64,000 nt of DNA. Source: Pseudaeromonas sp963677375 (GTDB taxonomy: Bacteria > Pseudomonadota > Gammaproteobacteria > Enterobacterales > Aeromonadaceae). The translations under genes and the position numbers were made by a program. Each line of letters opens with the position of its first letter. The stretch's first letter is position 1. Below are positions 26,303 through 36,250 of this stretch, in pieces. The notes beneath the pieces are model-generated. The model had not been told where the DNA came from and searched no databases. It saw only the letters and a program-made list of their open reading frames with translations. The stretch is taken from the NCBI GenBank assembly GCA_963677375.2, contig CAXXIF010000005.1, positions 1 through 64,000 on the forward strand, read 5' to 3'.

Positions 26303-28231
26303 ATGGCTATGGTCGTCAATACAAACGTTATGTCGCTGAACGCCCAGCGTCAGTTGAACAAGTCCCAGGCAGCACAGAATACCTCTATGGAACGTCTGTC
26401 GTCTGGCCTGCGAATCAACAGTGCCAAGGATGATGCCGCCGGTCTGGCCATCTCCACCGGTATGGAATCCCAAACTCGCGGTCTGAACCAAGCCGTACGG
26501 AATGCCAACGATGGTATCTCCATGGCGCAAACCGCTGAAGGCTCCATGGACGAAATGACCAACATCCTGCAACGGATGCGGGAACTGGGTGTGCAGGCAT
26601 CGAACGATACCAACTCATCTTCCAACCGTGCGTCCATCCAGAAGGAAGTGGATCAGCTCTATTCTGAATTGGACCGTATCTCCTCTGTGACCTCCTTCAA
26701 CGGTGTCAAACTGCTGGATGGCTCTACCAAATCCACCACTCTGCAAATTGGTGCCAACTCCGGTGAGACCCTGTCTTTCTCTATCAAGGCGGTGACCACC
26801 AAGGATCTGAACCTGAATGCGGTCTCTGGTCTGGGTGAGCTCAACGGTGGTCGGGTGAATACCGCGCAAGCCATTGCTGCCGATCAGGTGACCATCAACG
26901 GTGTGGCCATGAGTGCTCAGGCTGCAACCGATGCTACTGGTTTGGAAGCCATGATCAACGCCAAGAAAGGCCTAACAGGTGTGACCGCCGATGCCTATAA
27001 CGTGGTCAAGAGTACCGGTGGTCTGGATGGCAAGCTATCTGCCGGTGATTTGACTGTCAACGGTACCGCTCTGGCCGCCACTGGTGATTTGAAAGGGCTG
27101 GTGGATGAAATCAATCTGAAGGTGGCTGGGGTTACTGCAGCTATCGGTGAAAATGATTCTCTGGTGCTGAGTAATACCACTGGGGCCTCTATCGCTATCG
27201 CAGGGGCAGCTGCGGGTAAGGCCGGTCTGACTTCCGATACTTATGCTGGCTATGTTTCACTGAGCAGTGCCGATGGCTCTGAAATCAAGATGGGTGTCGG
27301 TAGTGCAGGCACCGCAAGCGTACTGCAAGCCGTTGGTTTCAACTCCTCGGCCGGTTCCGATGATGTCTCCGGCGGTACGGTAACTACTACTGGTGTGACA
27401 GCTAACGATAACATCAGCATTAACGGTGTGCAGTTGGGAGCCATTACCGGTACTTCAGCCGCCGACAAGGCATTCGCGATCAACTCCTTGCGTGACCAGA
27501 CCGGGGTTGAAGCTAGTGCCAAGACGGAAGTTAGCATCAGCATGTCAGTTTCAGACGCAGCTGCTGATGCCACTCTGGCAGTCAACGGTACTGTGATTGA
27601 CTTATCAACTGCGACCACGCTTGATTCCGCGATTGACCTGATCAATAAGGCAGGTCTGGCCGGGGTGGTTGCCAGTGCTGATAAGGATACCGGTAAGCTG
27701 TTACTGACGTCCCAATCCGGTCAGGACATCCGTTTGACGGCTGCCGCAGGTACACTGTCAGCTGCTGCTCTTGATAGTGCCATCTCTACTGGCACCATCA
27801 CTATGAAGGGCCAAAATGGCCGGGATGTAGTGATTACTAGTAATGCCAGTGACCAGGCTGCGCAGGCTACCGCGTTGACTAAGCTGGGGCTGACGGACCA
27901 AGGTGGTAATGAAACTGCAGTCGGTCGTGGTCTGAGCATGGCAACTGCGGCCAACGCTGGTAACTCCATTGAACGGATTGATGCCGCACTGAAGCAGATT
28001 TCTGATGGTCGTGCCGACTTGGGTGCTATCCAGAATCGTCTGACTTCTACCATCTCCAACCTGTCCAACGTGTCGCAAAACCTGTCAGCTGCGAACTCCC
28101 GTATTCGTGACGCCGACTTCGCTGCTGAAACCTCATCCATGAGTAAGGCGCAAGTGTTGCAACAGGCGGGTACAGCCATGCTGTCTCAGGCGAATGCCTC
28201 CAGTCAGAACGTGCTGTCACTGCTCCGTTAA
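26303..28231 (+). CDS. flagellin 2 (large polar flagellin)
   Basis: Filament subunit of 642 residues, a tandem duplicate of flagellin 1 with almost identical D0/D1 ends (NTNVMSLNAQRQLNKSQ, RLSSGLRINSAKDDAAGLAI, C-terminal SRIRDADFAAETSSMSKAQV). The central domain keeps the same repeat plan but differs more (for example GKAGLTSDTYAGYVSLSSAD). It is under a sigma-28 promoter, so it should be made after hook completion when FlgM is exported. A terminator separates it from flaG, which has no other obvious promoter. Confidence 0.95.
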   Translation: MAMVVNTNVMSLNAQRQLNKSQAAQNTSMERLSSGLRINSAKDDAAGLAISTGMESQTRGLNQAVRNANDGISMAQTAEGSMDEMTNILQRMRELGVQASNDTNSSSNRASIQKEVDQLYSELDRISSVTSFNGVKLLDGSTKSTTLQIGANSGETLSFSIKAVTTKDLNLNAVSGLGELNGGRVNTAQAIAADQVTINGVAMSAQAATDATGLEAMINAKKGLTGVTADAYNVVKSTGGLDGKLSAGDLTVNGTALAATGDLKGLVDEINLKVAGVTAAIGENDSLVLSNTTGASIAIAGAAAGKAGLTSDTYAGYVSLSSADGSEIKMGVGSAGTASVLQAVGFNSSAGSDDVSGGTVTTTGVTANDNISINGVQLGAITGTSAADKAFAINSLRDQTGVEASAKTEVSISMSVSDAAADATLAVNGTVIDLSTATTLDSAIDLINKAGLAGVVASADKDTGKLLLTSQSGQDIRLTAAAGTLSAAALDSAISTGTITMKGQNGRDVVITSNASDQAAQATALTKLGLTDQGGNETAVGRGLSMATAANAGNSIERIDAALKQISDGRADLGAIQNRLTSTISNLSNVSQNLSAANSRIRDADFAAETSSMSKAQVLQQAGTAMLSQANASSQNVLSLLR

Positions 28232-28260
28232 GACAGTTAGTCTGGCTTGGTAGACTAAAT

Positions 28261-28288
28261 AAAGCTTCCCAAGCAATTGGGAAGCTTT
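28261..28288 (+). terminator. hairpin between flagellin 2 and flaG
   Basis: A 12-bp stem AAAGCTTCCCAA/TTGGGAAGCTTT with a 4-base loop, followed by TCCTTT. flaG begins 18 bases later, so read-through at reduced level probably feeds flaG. Confidence 0.8.
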
Positions 28289-28305
28289 TCCTTTAGGAGG
28301 TGAAT

Positions 28306-28713
28306 ATGTCTGAATTACAACTGAGTGGTGGCGCTCCCGAGCTGACGCGACGCCCCGCAGTTCAGGAGTCATCCAAGAAAGAGTTCACGGGTGTCACCCC
28401 GGACAGCAAGGTCGGTGGAACTGCAACCGATGCGGCTAAAGGTGAGGATGAAAAAGCCTCGATCAAAGACGCGCAGGCGGCGGAAAAAGATCGCAAACGG
28501 TTAGCAGAAGCATCCAGTAATTTGAATGAGTTCATGCAAACGATGCAACGCAATCTCAAGTTTTCGGTCGATGAGGCCAGTGGTGAATCGGTGATTGCGG
28601 TGCATGATGCGAAAACTGATGAGTTGATCCGGCAGATCCCGTCCAAGGAAGCGCTGGAATTAACCCATAATATAGATAGGGTAATCGGTTTGTTGTTTAA
28701 AGCTGAAGCATGA
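28306..28713 (+). CDS. flaG: FlaG family protein
   Basis: A 135-residue FlaG protein; in related polar flagellates it limits filament length. The N-terminal half is charged and low-complexity. The conserved C-terminal half has MQRNLKFSVDEASGESVIAV, IRQIPSKEALELT and a closing helix. The ATG is chosen because AGGAGG lies five bases upstream. Confidence 0.9.
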   Translation: MSELQLSGGAPELTRRPAVQESSKKEFTGVTPDSKVGGTATDAAKGEDEKASIKDAQAAEKDRKRLAEASSNLNEFMQTMQRNLKFSVDEASGESVIAVHDAKTDELIRQIPSKEALELTHNIDRVIGLLFKAEA

Positions 28714-28724
28714 TTGGCCTGTAA
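28698..28724 (+). promoter_or_regulatory. candidate sigma-28 promoter for fliD
   Basis: TAAAGCTG-N11-GCCTGTAA overlaps the end of flaG, 62 bases before fliD. Both boxes match 6 of 8 bases, with correct spacing. Confidence 0.4.
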
Positions 28725-28786
28725 TTTGCTTGATGTTCGGGTTAAGGCTGCTGTTGTATTAACCCGACACGGCAAGGAGGAGTGAA

Positions 28787-30841
28787 ATGGCCGCTATTAC
28801 ATCCACAGGCTTGGGCTCTGGGCTCAAGATCAATGATATTGTTACTGCCATCGTCGGGGCGGAAAAAGACCCGGCCATGAAGAAGATCGATGCCGATGCC
28901 AAAACGGCAACCGACAAGATCTCGGCCTTTTCTGCGCTTAACAGCGCTCTCTCTTCCTTCAAAAGCTCCTATAAAGAACTCGGCTACTCTTCGACCTATT
29001 CGGCGGTCAGCATTAAATCCAGCGATGAAGGTATCCTGACGGCCAAGGGCGGAATTGGCGCCGAGACCGGCAGTTTCGAGTTCAAGGTCAATCAACGCGC
29101 CCAGGCTCATACTCTGGTTAGTGGCGATGCGGCAACTTTTAGTAATCCGAATGCCACTGTCGGCACCGGAACGTTGACCCTGCGCTTTGGTACCTATAAC
29201 GGCGATGGCAGCTTCTCGGTGAATGCTGATAAGACCATCAAGACCATTACCGTCGATTCTTCCAATAACTCCTTATCAGGGCTGCGGGATACCATCAATA
29301 AGGGTGATTTCGGGGTGACTGCCTCCATCATCAACGATGGTTCTGCTTATCGGCTTGTGCTGACCAGCAAGGAAACCGGCGAGGCGAATGCCATTGAGCT
29401 GACCGCCGCCGATGATGATGGCAACAATACCGATGCAGGTGGACTGTCCCGTTTTGCCTACGACGCCACCAACAAAAACATGAAGCAGACCTCGGTGGCA
29501 CAAAATGCCTCAATCGAGATGAACGGTATCACCATCACCCGCAGCAAGAACGAAATCGATAGTGTCATCCAGGGGGTGACCCTCAATCTCAATGGCGTGA
29601 CCGAGCCTGGCAAGGTGGTCAAACTGACCATCGGCAAAGACACCTCGACCATAGAGAGCCAAATTCGCGCCTTCATGGACACTTACAACAACACGGTCAG
29701 CCAGATTAATGATCTGACCAAGTACAATGGCAGTGACAGTACCAACGGTGTCCTGATTGGCGATGCTACTGTACGGAATGTTAAGAGTCTGATGCGTGAT
29801 GTGCTCAATACCCAGACCAAGGATACGGGCAGCAGTATTCGTAGTTTTGCCGACCTGGGGCTGTTAACCAAAAAAGATGGCACGCTGGAACTGGATGAGA
29901 CCAAGTTCAAGGCCGCGATGAGCGGAAGCGTCGAAGATATTTCCAAATTCTTCACCCAGGCGGGTAAAGCCTCGGACCCACAGATCAACTATGTTACCAA
30001 TAACTCCCTGACCAAACCCGGCACCTATAGTGTTGAGGTTACCCAATTGGCGACGCAAAGCCAGCTGACGGCTAGCACAGCTCTGACCTTTCCGTTGACT
30101 GTCGATGCCGACAACGACGCTTTTAAGGTGCGTATTGACGGGATACTGTCTGGCGAAATCAAACTGGCGCAAAAAAGTTATGCTACGGCTCAGGACTTTG
30201 CTGCCGAGATGCAGTCGAAAATCAACTCAGATTCTACGCTTTCGACGAAAGCGGCCAGTGTCAAGGTGTCGGTTGATGCGGATGGTAAGTTGCAGTTGAC
30301 GTCGGATCTCTATGGCTCGCGCTCCATGGTGGCGTTTACCGAGGTCGATACCAACTTTGCTGCCACTTTTGGCATCGGTGTGCAACAGGGCTCGGATGCC
30401 GTGGATGCCAAGGGTAAGATTGATGGCATTGATGCTTTGGGGGATGGTAATACCCTGCTCTCTGAATCCGGGAATTCTACCGGCATCAAGATCGAGATCA
30501 CCGGTGGCGCCTTAGGTAGTCGTGGCTCAGTAACCCTGTCCCAGGGGCTGACCAGTGTCATGAATACTGTGTTGGATGGCATCATCGACAAGAGTATCTC
30601 CTCGAGCAAAGGAGACATGGATGTAAGTGATAGCCTGCTCGATGGCAAGATCGATTCCTTGTACAAGCAACTGGTGGAAGGTGACCGTCGGGAAACAGAC
30701 CTGAAGTACCGGATGGATAAATTGGAAGCCAGATTGTACAAACAATTTAATGCAATGGATTCGGTTGTGTCTGGATTGAGCGCTACCATGTCTTCACTGA
30801 CGCAATCACTTGCGACCTTGCCTGGATATACCAACAACTAG
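28787..30841 (+). CDS. fliD: FliD filament cap protein (HAP2)
   Basis: Cap at the filament tip that folds incoming flagellin. It has 684 residues. The N-terminus is ITSTGLGSGLKINDIVTAIV, and the FliD_N and FliD_C domains surround DTYNNTVSQINDLTKYNGSD, a Ser/Thr-rich middle and the C-terminal LKYRMDKLEARLYKQFNAMD with VSGLSATMSSLTQSLATLPG. It is about 200 residues longer than the E. coli protein through middle insertions. Its usual partners fliS and fliT lie about 15 kb away in the other orientation. Confidence 0.95.
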   Translation: MAAITSTGLGSGLKINDIVTAIVGAEKDPAMKKIDADAKTATDKISAFSALNSALSSFKSSYKELGYSSTYSAVSIKSSDEGILTAKGGIGAETGSFEFKVNQRAQAHTLVSGDAATFSNPNATVGTGTLTLRFGTYNGDGSFSVNADKTIKTITVDSSNNSLSGLRDTINKGDFGVTASIINDGSAYRLVLTSKETGEANAIELTAADDDGNNTDAGGLSRFAYDATNKNMKQTSVAQNASIEMNGITITRSKNEIDSVIQGVTLNLNGVTEPGKVVKLTIGKDTSTIESQIRAFMDTYNNTVSQINDLTKYNGSDSTNGVLIGDATVRNVKSLMRDVLNTQTKDTGSSIRSFADLGLLTKKDGTLELDETKFKAAMSGSVEDISKFFTQAGKASDPQINYVTNNSLTKPGTYSVEVTQLATQSQLTASTALTFPLTVDADNDAFKVRIDGILSGEIKLAQKSYATAQDFAAEMQSKINSDSTLSTKAASVKVSVDADGKLQLTSDLYGSRSMVAFTEVDTNFAATFGIGVQQGSDAVDAKGKIDGIDALGDGNTLLSESGNSTGIKIEITGGALGSRGSVTLSQGLTSVMNTVLDGIIDKSISSSKGDMDVSDSLLDGKIDSLYKQLVEGDRRETDLKYRMDKLEARLYKQFNAMDSVVSGLSATMSSLTQSLATLPGYTNN

Positions 30842-30853
30842 TTCTTGATTTTT

Positions 30854-30869
30854 TGGAACAATACTTGCT
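30854..30869 (+). promoter_or_regulatory. sigma-54 promoter for the maf-leg operon
   Basis: TGGAAC-N5-TTGCT with GG and GC ten bases apart. It starts 12 bases after the fliD stop and lies 52 bases before maf, and would drive the first half of the glycosylation island. Confidence 0.65.
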
Positions 30870-30921
30870 TCACTGTACGTTACTTCTTTAGCGATTCGTC
30901 TAGCGTGCAGTGGAGCATTCC

Positions 30922-32937
30922 ATGGATAGTCAGCAACTCGACCAAACCACCAAGTTATTACGCGCCACCTTTCTCACCAATCTCGCGGTGTTACGTGTAC
31001 ACATGCCGAATGTATACGAGTTTTTCCGCGATTATACGCCGACCAACGTTCGTCTTGCTTTCGATGCCGCCGGTGAAATAAATCTGGTCCGGGATGGTTT
31101 GCAAATTTACCCAGATGCCCCTCGCACGGCGTGTTATGAACAAGTTGATGTGTTTATCAATGACCCTAAGAGTTTCCGTTACTTTCCACAAAATAATGAT
31201 GAGAAAGGCTTTGAACATTATTTGCACACCATCGCATTGCGTAAATTACGGGAAAAGGCAGAAACAAAACCATCCCATCAGCATTATTTAAGCCCCTTCG
31301 ATGTCGATCGCTCTCCTGATTGCCTCTGTGTTTTAGGTTCGGGTTTAGGTTATCACCTCGAAAAATTGAGTCTCGACTTAAATATCGCATTTTTGTATAT
31401 ATTTGAGCCGGACCCGGATTGTCTGTATGCCACTCTTCATACCATTGATTTTCTTCCGATCATCGAACATTGTAAGTCGAGAGGTGGTTTTCTAAAAATT
31501 ACCGTTGGTGGTGGAGATAGTACTTTTGTAAACGAAATAAGCAGCATGATTGATCAACAAGGTGCATTTAACCTATCTCGATTATTGGTCTATCGTCATT
31601 ATTTTGGTGAAGATATTGATAAGGCATTTCAGTTGATTCATGACTTGGCGTATCGATATGTGAGCGGGTGGGGCTTCTTTGAAGATGAAACTATTAGTAT
31701 TGCCCATTCGCTACATAACATGCAGATGCGAATACCTGTATTGAAACGCGTCAAGAATAATAAGTCTCTGACAAATACGCCGGTATTTATTGTTGGCAAT
31801 GGACCATCCCTAGATAAAACTATTGATCTAATTGCAGCGGAAAAAGACAAGGCTATTATTTTTTCTTGTGGTACCGCATTGCGGCCGCTGGTGGCTCGAG
31901 GCATTATTCCTGATTTGCATATTGAATCGGAGCGAACCTTTCACGTCTATGAATGGTTGCAAAATGCTGCTACTTCAGATGTTTTTGAAAATACCATACT
32001 GGTAGGCCCTAATATTCTCCCCCCCAAAGCAGTAGCTTTATTTAAACATAAATATATGTTCGTTAAACCTCATGATGCCGGAGGTTTGATTATTCAAAAT
32101 GCTTGCAATGACCATTATGAAAATTTGTTTTTATGTGCCCCAACCGTGAGTAATGGTGCTGCAGCAGTTGCTGTTGCAATGGGCTTCAATCGCCTCTACT
32201 TATTTGGTGTGGATTATGGTTTTTGGACTGAGGAATATCACCATTCCAAATCCAGTGCTTATTATCAGAAAGATTGGAAGGGTGAAACTCCGGTCATGGA
32301 GAGTCATTTCGAAATTGACGCCAGCCGCGGTGGTAAGATCCTGACCAATACCGTATTTGATATGTCACGTGGCATCATGGAAATGCTCCTCGAGCAACAT
32401 CCGCTGAAATGTTACAACCTGAGTGATGGCGCCCTGATCCGAGGGGCTATTTTCATGGACCCTGACTTGCCGGTAACTATTGATTACTCTGGCTCGGAAG
32501 ATAAAACAGGTGCTATTTCGAAGGCATTTGCCAGCCGTTTTGATATGCCACGCAGTGACGGCGAAGCCATGCGTCGCCAGTTCTTTGATGATTTTCACCG
32601 TCTTGAACAACTGACTCTATTGCTGATAGAGATGAGTCGAGGCGTCAACCGCCCAGATACACGCGAAGAATTGCATCGTGTCTTTATGTTGCAGTTCAAC
32701 GCGCTCAACAAGATCAAGAGTGATAAAAATCTACGAGTCGCTCATCGCTTGCTCAAAGGGACTTTCTGCTATCACCAGACGACTATCATGTCCTACGTTT
32801 ATACGATCAAGGATCCAAGCGAGCGCAAAGAATATATTCATGAAGCGTTGGAATTGTTTAACCAGCATTTGATCGATCTGTGTGAGAAATTGGCGGATCG
32901 TTACGATCAGCACGATGATACGGTGATTTATCAATGA
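30922..32937 (+). CDS. maf: motility accessory factor (Maf), flagellin glycosyltransferase
   Basis: Member of the DUF115/MptE-like Maf family. In Campylobacter, Helicobacter and Aeromonas these proteins transfer pseudaminic or legionaminic acid to flagellin Ser/Thr in the cytoplasm before export. It has 671 residues. The nucleotide-sugar-binding core begins at about 290 with FIVGNGPSLDKTIDLI, then SCGTALRPLVARGIIPDLHI and CAPTVSNGAAAVAVAMGFNR with LYLFGVDYGF. The ATG is chosen because GGAG lies six bases upstream. The gene is more A/T-rich than its neighbours, suggesting transfer, and overlaps legB by four bases. No other sugar transferase is present in the island, so it is the likely transferase. 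Confidence 0.9.
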   Translation: MDSQQLDQTTKLLRATFLTNLAVLRVHMPNVYEFFRDYTPTNVRLAFDAAGEINLVRDGLQIYPDAPRTACYEQVDVFINDPKSFRYFPQNNDEKGFEHYLHTIALRKLREKAETKPSHQHYLSPFDVDRSPDCLCVLGSGLGYHLEKLSLDLNIAFLYIFEPDPDCLYATLHTIDFLPIIEHCKSRGGFLKITVGGGDSTFVNEISSMIDQQGAFNLSRLLVYRHYFGEDIDKAFQLIHDLAYRYVSGWGFFEDETISIAHSLHNMQMRIPVLKRVKNNKSLTNTPVFIVGNGPSLDKTIDLIAAEKDKAIIFSCGTALRPLVARGIIPDLHIESERTFHVYEWLQNAATSDVFENTILVGPNILPPKAVALFKHKYMFVKPHDAGGLIIQNACNDHYENLFLCAPTVSNGAAAVAVAMGFNRLYLFGVDYGFWTEEYHHSKSSAYYQKDWKGETPVMESHFEIDASRGGKILTNTVFDMSRGIMEMLLEQHPLKCYNLSDGALIRGAIFMDPDLPVTIDYSGSEDKTGAISKAFASRFDMPRSDGEAMRRQFFDDFHRLEQLTLLLIEMSRGVNRPDTREELHRVFMLQFNALNKIKSDKNLRVAHRLLKGTFCYHQTTIMSYVYTIKDPSERKEYIHEALELFNQHLIDLCEKLADRYDQHDDTVIYQ

Positions 32938-33920
32938 CGCATAAAAAAGTCCTGGTAACCGGAGCCGATGGTTTTATTGGCTCTCACTTGGTGGAAGCCT
33001 TGGTACAGGCGGGGCATGAAGTTACTGCTCTGGCACAATACAATTCCTTCAACCATTGGGGCTGGTTGGAGGATATTGACTGTCGTAGCCAGGTGCGAGT
33101 GGTGAGTGGCGATGTGCGAGATCCCCATTTCTGCCGCCAGCTGACCAAAGGCATGGATGTTATCTACCACTTGGCGGCACTGATTGCCATTCCCTATTCC
33201 TATGTTGCTCCGGACAGCTACGTGGATGTCAACATTCGCGGCACCCTTAATATCTGCCAGGCGGCCCGTGATAATGGTGTCGAGCTGGTGGTTCACACCT
33301 CCACCTCCGAAGTCTATGGCACCGCCCGCTATGTGCCGATTGATGAACAACATCCTTTGCAACCACAATCGCCCTACAGCGCCAGCAAGATGGGGGCAGA
33401 TGCCATGGCGATGAGTTTTCATAATGCCTTTGAATTGCCACTGGTGATTGCGCGGCCATTTAACACTTATGGCCCACGACAAAGTGCCCGCGCCGTGATC
33501 CCGACCATCATTACCCAGATTGCGGCGGGTAAACGCAGTATCAAACTGGGCGATGTGACGCCGACTCGAGATTTCAATTATGTGACTGATACTTGTCGCG
33601 GCTTTATGGCGCTCGCCAATTGTTCGGCGGCCATTGGCCAAACGGTCAACATAGGTTCGAATTTCGAGATCACGGTGGGGGATACGGTGGCACTGATCCG
33701 TGAGCTGATGAATTCAGATGTCAGTTTCGAGGTGGATGAAGCACGCTTGCGTCCAGAGGGCTCCGAGGTATTCCGTTTATGGTGTGACAACAGTCGAATT
33801 GAGGCTCTGACCGGTTTTAAACCTGAAATGGATATTCGTGCCGGTCTTGGCAAGACCATCGAGTGGTTTATACAACCCGGTAATCTCGGCAAATATAAGA
33901 CGGATATTTACAATGTCTGA
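32934..33920 (+). CDS. legB: NDP-GlcNAc 4,6-dehydratase (LegB-like)
   Basis: Short-chain extended NAD-binding epimerase/dehydratase of 328 residues, first committed enzyme of the legionaminic route (removal of water to the 4-keto-6-deoxy sugar). Rossmann motif TGADGFIGS at 9-17, HTSTSEVYG at 121-129, and the YxxxK pair Y148-K152 (SPYSASK). The C-terminus resembles LegB more than FlaA1/PseB, since it keeps the classic Tyr-Lys pair and a DUF-like KTDIYNV end. It overlaps maf and legC. With ptmE present the substrate is probably GDP-GlcNAc rather than UDP-GlcNAc, as in Campylobacter. Confidence 0.88.
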   Translation: MTHKKVLVTGADGFIGSHLVEALVQAGHEVTALAQYNSFNHWGWLEDIDCRSQVRVVSGDVRDPHFCRQLTKGMDVIYHLAALIAIPYSYVAPDSYVDVNIRGTLNICQAARDNGVELVVHTSTSEVYGTARYVPIDEQHPLQPQSPYSASKMGADAMAMSFHNAFELPLVIARPFNTYGPRQSARAVIPTIITQIAAGKRSIKLGDVTPTRDFNYVTDTCRGFMALANCSAAIGQTVNIGSNFEITVGDTVALIRELMNSDVSFEVDEARLRPEGSEVFRLWCDNSRIEALTGFKPEMDIRAGLGKTIEWFIQPGNLGKYKTDIYNV

Positions 33921-35103
33921 GTTACCAGCCTCACTCATCGACCTGGTGGCTTTTATTCGCCAGTGGTATGGCACTAGCGACTTTATTCCGTTGCATGCGC
34001 CACGTTTCGCCGGCCATGAAAAGAAATATCTGAATGATTGTATTGATACCACCTTTGTCTCTTCGGTAGGGGCATATGTTGATCGCTTTGAAGCCATGAT
34101 GCGCGAGTTAACGGGGGCGCGTTATGCCATTGCAACCGTCAATGGTACTGCTGCTTTACATGTGGCACTGCGTCTGGCCGGGGTCGGACGAGATGACGAG
34201 GTGATCACCCAACCGCTTACCTTTGTTGCCACCTGTAACGCCATCGCCTATCAGGGGGCCCATCCGTTGTTTGTTGACGTGGAGCGCCAGAGCTTGGGGC
34301 TGAGTCCCGCTGCCGTTGAGGCTTATCTGGGGTTGCATGGTGACCGACGAGCTGACGGGGTCTTCAATCGCCGCACGGGGCGGCGGATTGCCGCTCTGCT
34401 CCCGATGCATAGTTTCGGCTTGCCGGCTGATATCGACGGGTTGCAGCGTATCGCTGCCGAGTGGGGGATTCCGCTGGTCGAGGATGCGGCTGAATCGCTA
34501 GGCTCCTATGTGCAGGGCCGTCATACCGGAACGATCGGGTTGCTGGGCACCTTTAGCTTCAATGGGAACAAGATAGCGACTTGCGGGGGCGGTGGCTGCA
34601 TCGTCACTGATGATGAGCGGCTCGGCAAACTAGCCAAACATCTGACCACCACGGCCAAGCAGCCACATGCCTGGCACTTTGTTCATGATGAGGTGGCGTT
34701 TAATTATCGGATGCCGAATATCAATGCGGCACTGGGATGTGCGCAGCTCGAGTTACTGTCGGCTATGCTGGCGGATAAGCGCGCAACGGCTGCGGCGTAC
34801 AATGAATTCTGTGCTGAGCATGGGCTGACGTTCTGCGCCGAACGGCCGGGGACTAGCGCGAATTATTGGCTAAACACCCTGCTGCTGGAGTCAGAGAGTC
34901 AGCTGGATGCATTTTTGCACTATGCCAATGAACAAGGCGTCATGAGTCGACCAGCCTGGCGTTTGATGTCCGATCTGCCTGCTTTCAGAGCCTCGGAGCG
35001 CGGCCCGTTACCGAATGCCGAATGGCTGGCGGCACGGATTGTCAATTTGCCCAGCGGAGTGCGGGATGGCTTTGTCCATGGCGTCGACTTATCCCATGCG
35101 TAA
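33913..35103 (+). CDS. legC: PLP-dependent aminotransferase (LegC-like)
   Basis: DegT/DnrJ/EryC1-family aminotransferase of 396 residues that adds the 4-amino group to the keto sugar. PLP-binding residues: the ATVNGTAALH phosphate-binding turn at about 74-83, D191 in VEDAAESLGS, and K220 in FSFNGNKIATCGGGG as the internal aldimine. The ATG at MSELPAS is chosen because homology begins there; it overlaps the end of legB by eight bases. This LegC type has an N-terminal extension of about 25 residues (FIRQWYGTSDFIPLH), which I recall from other LegC proteins. Confidence 0.9.
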   Translation: MSELPASLIDLVAFIRQWYGTSDFIPLHAPRFAGHEKKYLNDCIDTTFVSSVGAYVDRFEAMMRELTGARYAIATVNGTAALHVALRLAGVGRDDEVITQPLTFVATCNAIAYQGAHPLFVDVERQSLGLSPAAVEAYLGLHGDRRADGVFNRRTGRRIAALLPMHSFGLPADIDGLQRIAAEWGIPLVEDAAESLGSYVQGRHTGTIGLLGTFSFNGNKIATCGGGGCIVTDDERLGKLAKHLTTTAKQPHAWHFVHDEVAFNYRMPNINAALGCAQLELLSAMLADKRATAAAYNEFCAEHGLTFCAERPGTSANYWLNTLLLESESQLDAFLHYANEQGVMSRPAWRLMSDLPAFRASERGPLPNAEWLAARIVNLPSGVRDGFVHGVDLSHA

Positions 35104-36247
35104 GATTGCCGTGGTGACAGGCGGGCGAGCCGATTACGGTCTGCTGCGGCCCTTGCTTAGCGCCATTGCGGCCGATGATGAATTGACACTGCAGTTGATC
35201 GTCACGGGGTATCACCTCAGCGCACACCATGGCCAGACGTGGCAACAGATCGAGCTCGATGGTTTTACCATTGATGCCCGCGTGACGAGCCAACAGCCAG
35301 GAGATTCCCGTCTGGATATGGCGCGTTCACTGGGACTGGGTGTATCCGGTATGGCTGATGCGCTGGATCGCTTGCAGCCCGACGCTGTGGTGGTGCTTGG
35401 GGATCGCTATGAAATTTTGGCTGCCGCACAGGCGGCCCTGTTGCTGGATATGCCCTTGGTGCACATTCATGGTGGCGAATTGTCGCAAGGCGCTGTGGAT
35501 GATGCGATTCGACATGCCATCAGCAAGATGGCCGCCCTGCATTTTTGCTCCACGGCTAGCCACCGTCGTCGTCTGTTGCAGTTAGGGGAGGATGAACGCC
35601 GAGTCTTCAATACCGGAGCCCTGGCAGTGGATAACGTTGCCTCGATTCCGCTATGGTCACTGGATGAATTTAATCAACGATTCGGTACCCGGCTACACGC
35701 TGGTTTTTTACTGGTGACGCTGCATCCGGAGACATTGGGTGGTTACCCGCCAGAGCAACTGGCGCAGTTGCTCTGCCAGGGGTTGATGCCCTACCGGGAG
35801 CGGGGAATTTTGATTACTGGCAGCAATGCCGATGCCGGTGGCGCCACCATCGATCGGATCCTGCAGCAGTTTGCTGCCGATCATGATCAGTGCTGGCATT
35901 TCCCGGCCCTAGGATTGCAGGGATATCTTTCCGCCGTGACGCTGGCCGCCGTGGTGGTCGGTAACTCTTCCAGCGGCCTCATCGAGGTGCCTATTCTGGG
36001 TACGCCAACGTTGAATATCGGCATTCGGCAGCAAGGACGCTACGCTCCAGCTAGCGTGGTGACGGTCGAGGCACAGCCTGCGGCCATCACTCAGGCCTTG
36101 CACCAGCTACTGCAAGCTCCCCGTAGCGGCCCTTGCCTTCATGAATACGGCGAGCCGGGAGTGGCTGGACGCATGCTCGAACACCTTAAATGTGCCTTGG
36201 CCGCCGATACGGCGCTGCACAAGTTGCCCTTCGTCGATCGGGAGTAG
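35096..36247 (+). CDS. legG: NDP-sugar hydrolysing 2-epimerase (LegG/NeuC-like)
   Basis: Hydrolysing 2-epimerase of 383 residues that releases NDP and gives the ManNAc-type 6-deoxy sugar used by LegI. The family start KIAVVTGGRADYG and the motifs VVVLGDRYE, HIHGGELSQGAVDD, TLHPET and GNSSSGLIEVPILGTP are present, as in NeuC. It overlaps legC by eight bases. The substrate specificity (2,4-diacetamido-6-deoxy sugar) is inferred from its neighbours legB, legC and legH. Confidence 0.9.
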   Translation: MRKIAVVTGGRADYGLLRPLLSAIAADDELTLQLIVTGYHLSAHHGQTWQQIELDGFTIDARVTSQQPGDSRLDMARSLGLGVSGMADALDRLQPDAVVVLGDRYEILAAAQAALLLDMPLVHIHGGELSQGAVDDAIRHAISKMAALHFCSTASHRRRLLQLGEDERRVFNTGALAVDNVASIPLWSLDEFNQRFGTRLHAGFLLVTLHPETLGGYPPEQLAQLLCQGLMPYRERGILITGSNADAGGATIDRILQQFAADHDQCWHFPALGLQGYLSAVTLAAVVVGNSSSGLIEVPILGTPTLNIGIRQQGRYAPASVVTVEAQPAAITQALHQLLQAPRSGPCLHEYGEPGVAGRMLEHLKCALAADTALHKLPFVDRE

Positions 36248-36250
36248 TCT

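Noticed and set aside
24018..28231. Flagellin pair as a CRISPR or tandem repeat array
   Set aside because: The similarity is a whole-gene duplication with in-frame coding; no short spaced repeats. No CRISPR array or insertion sequence seen in the window.
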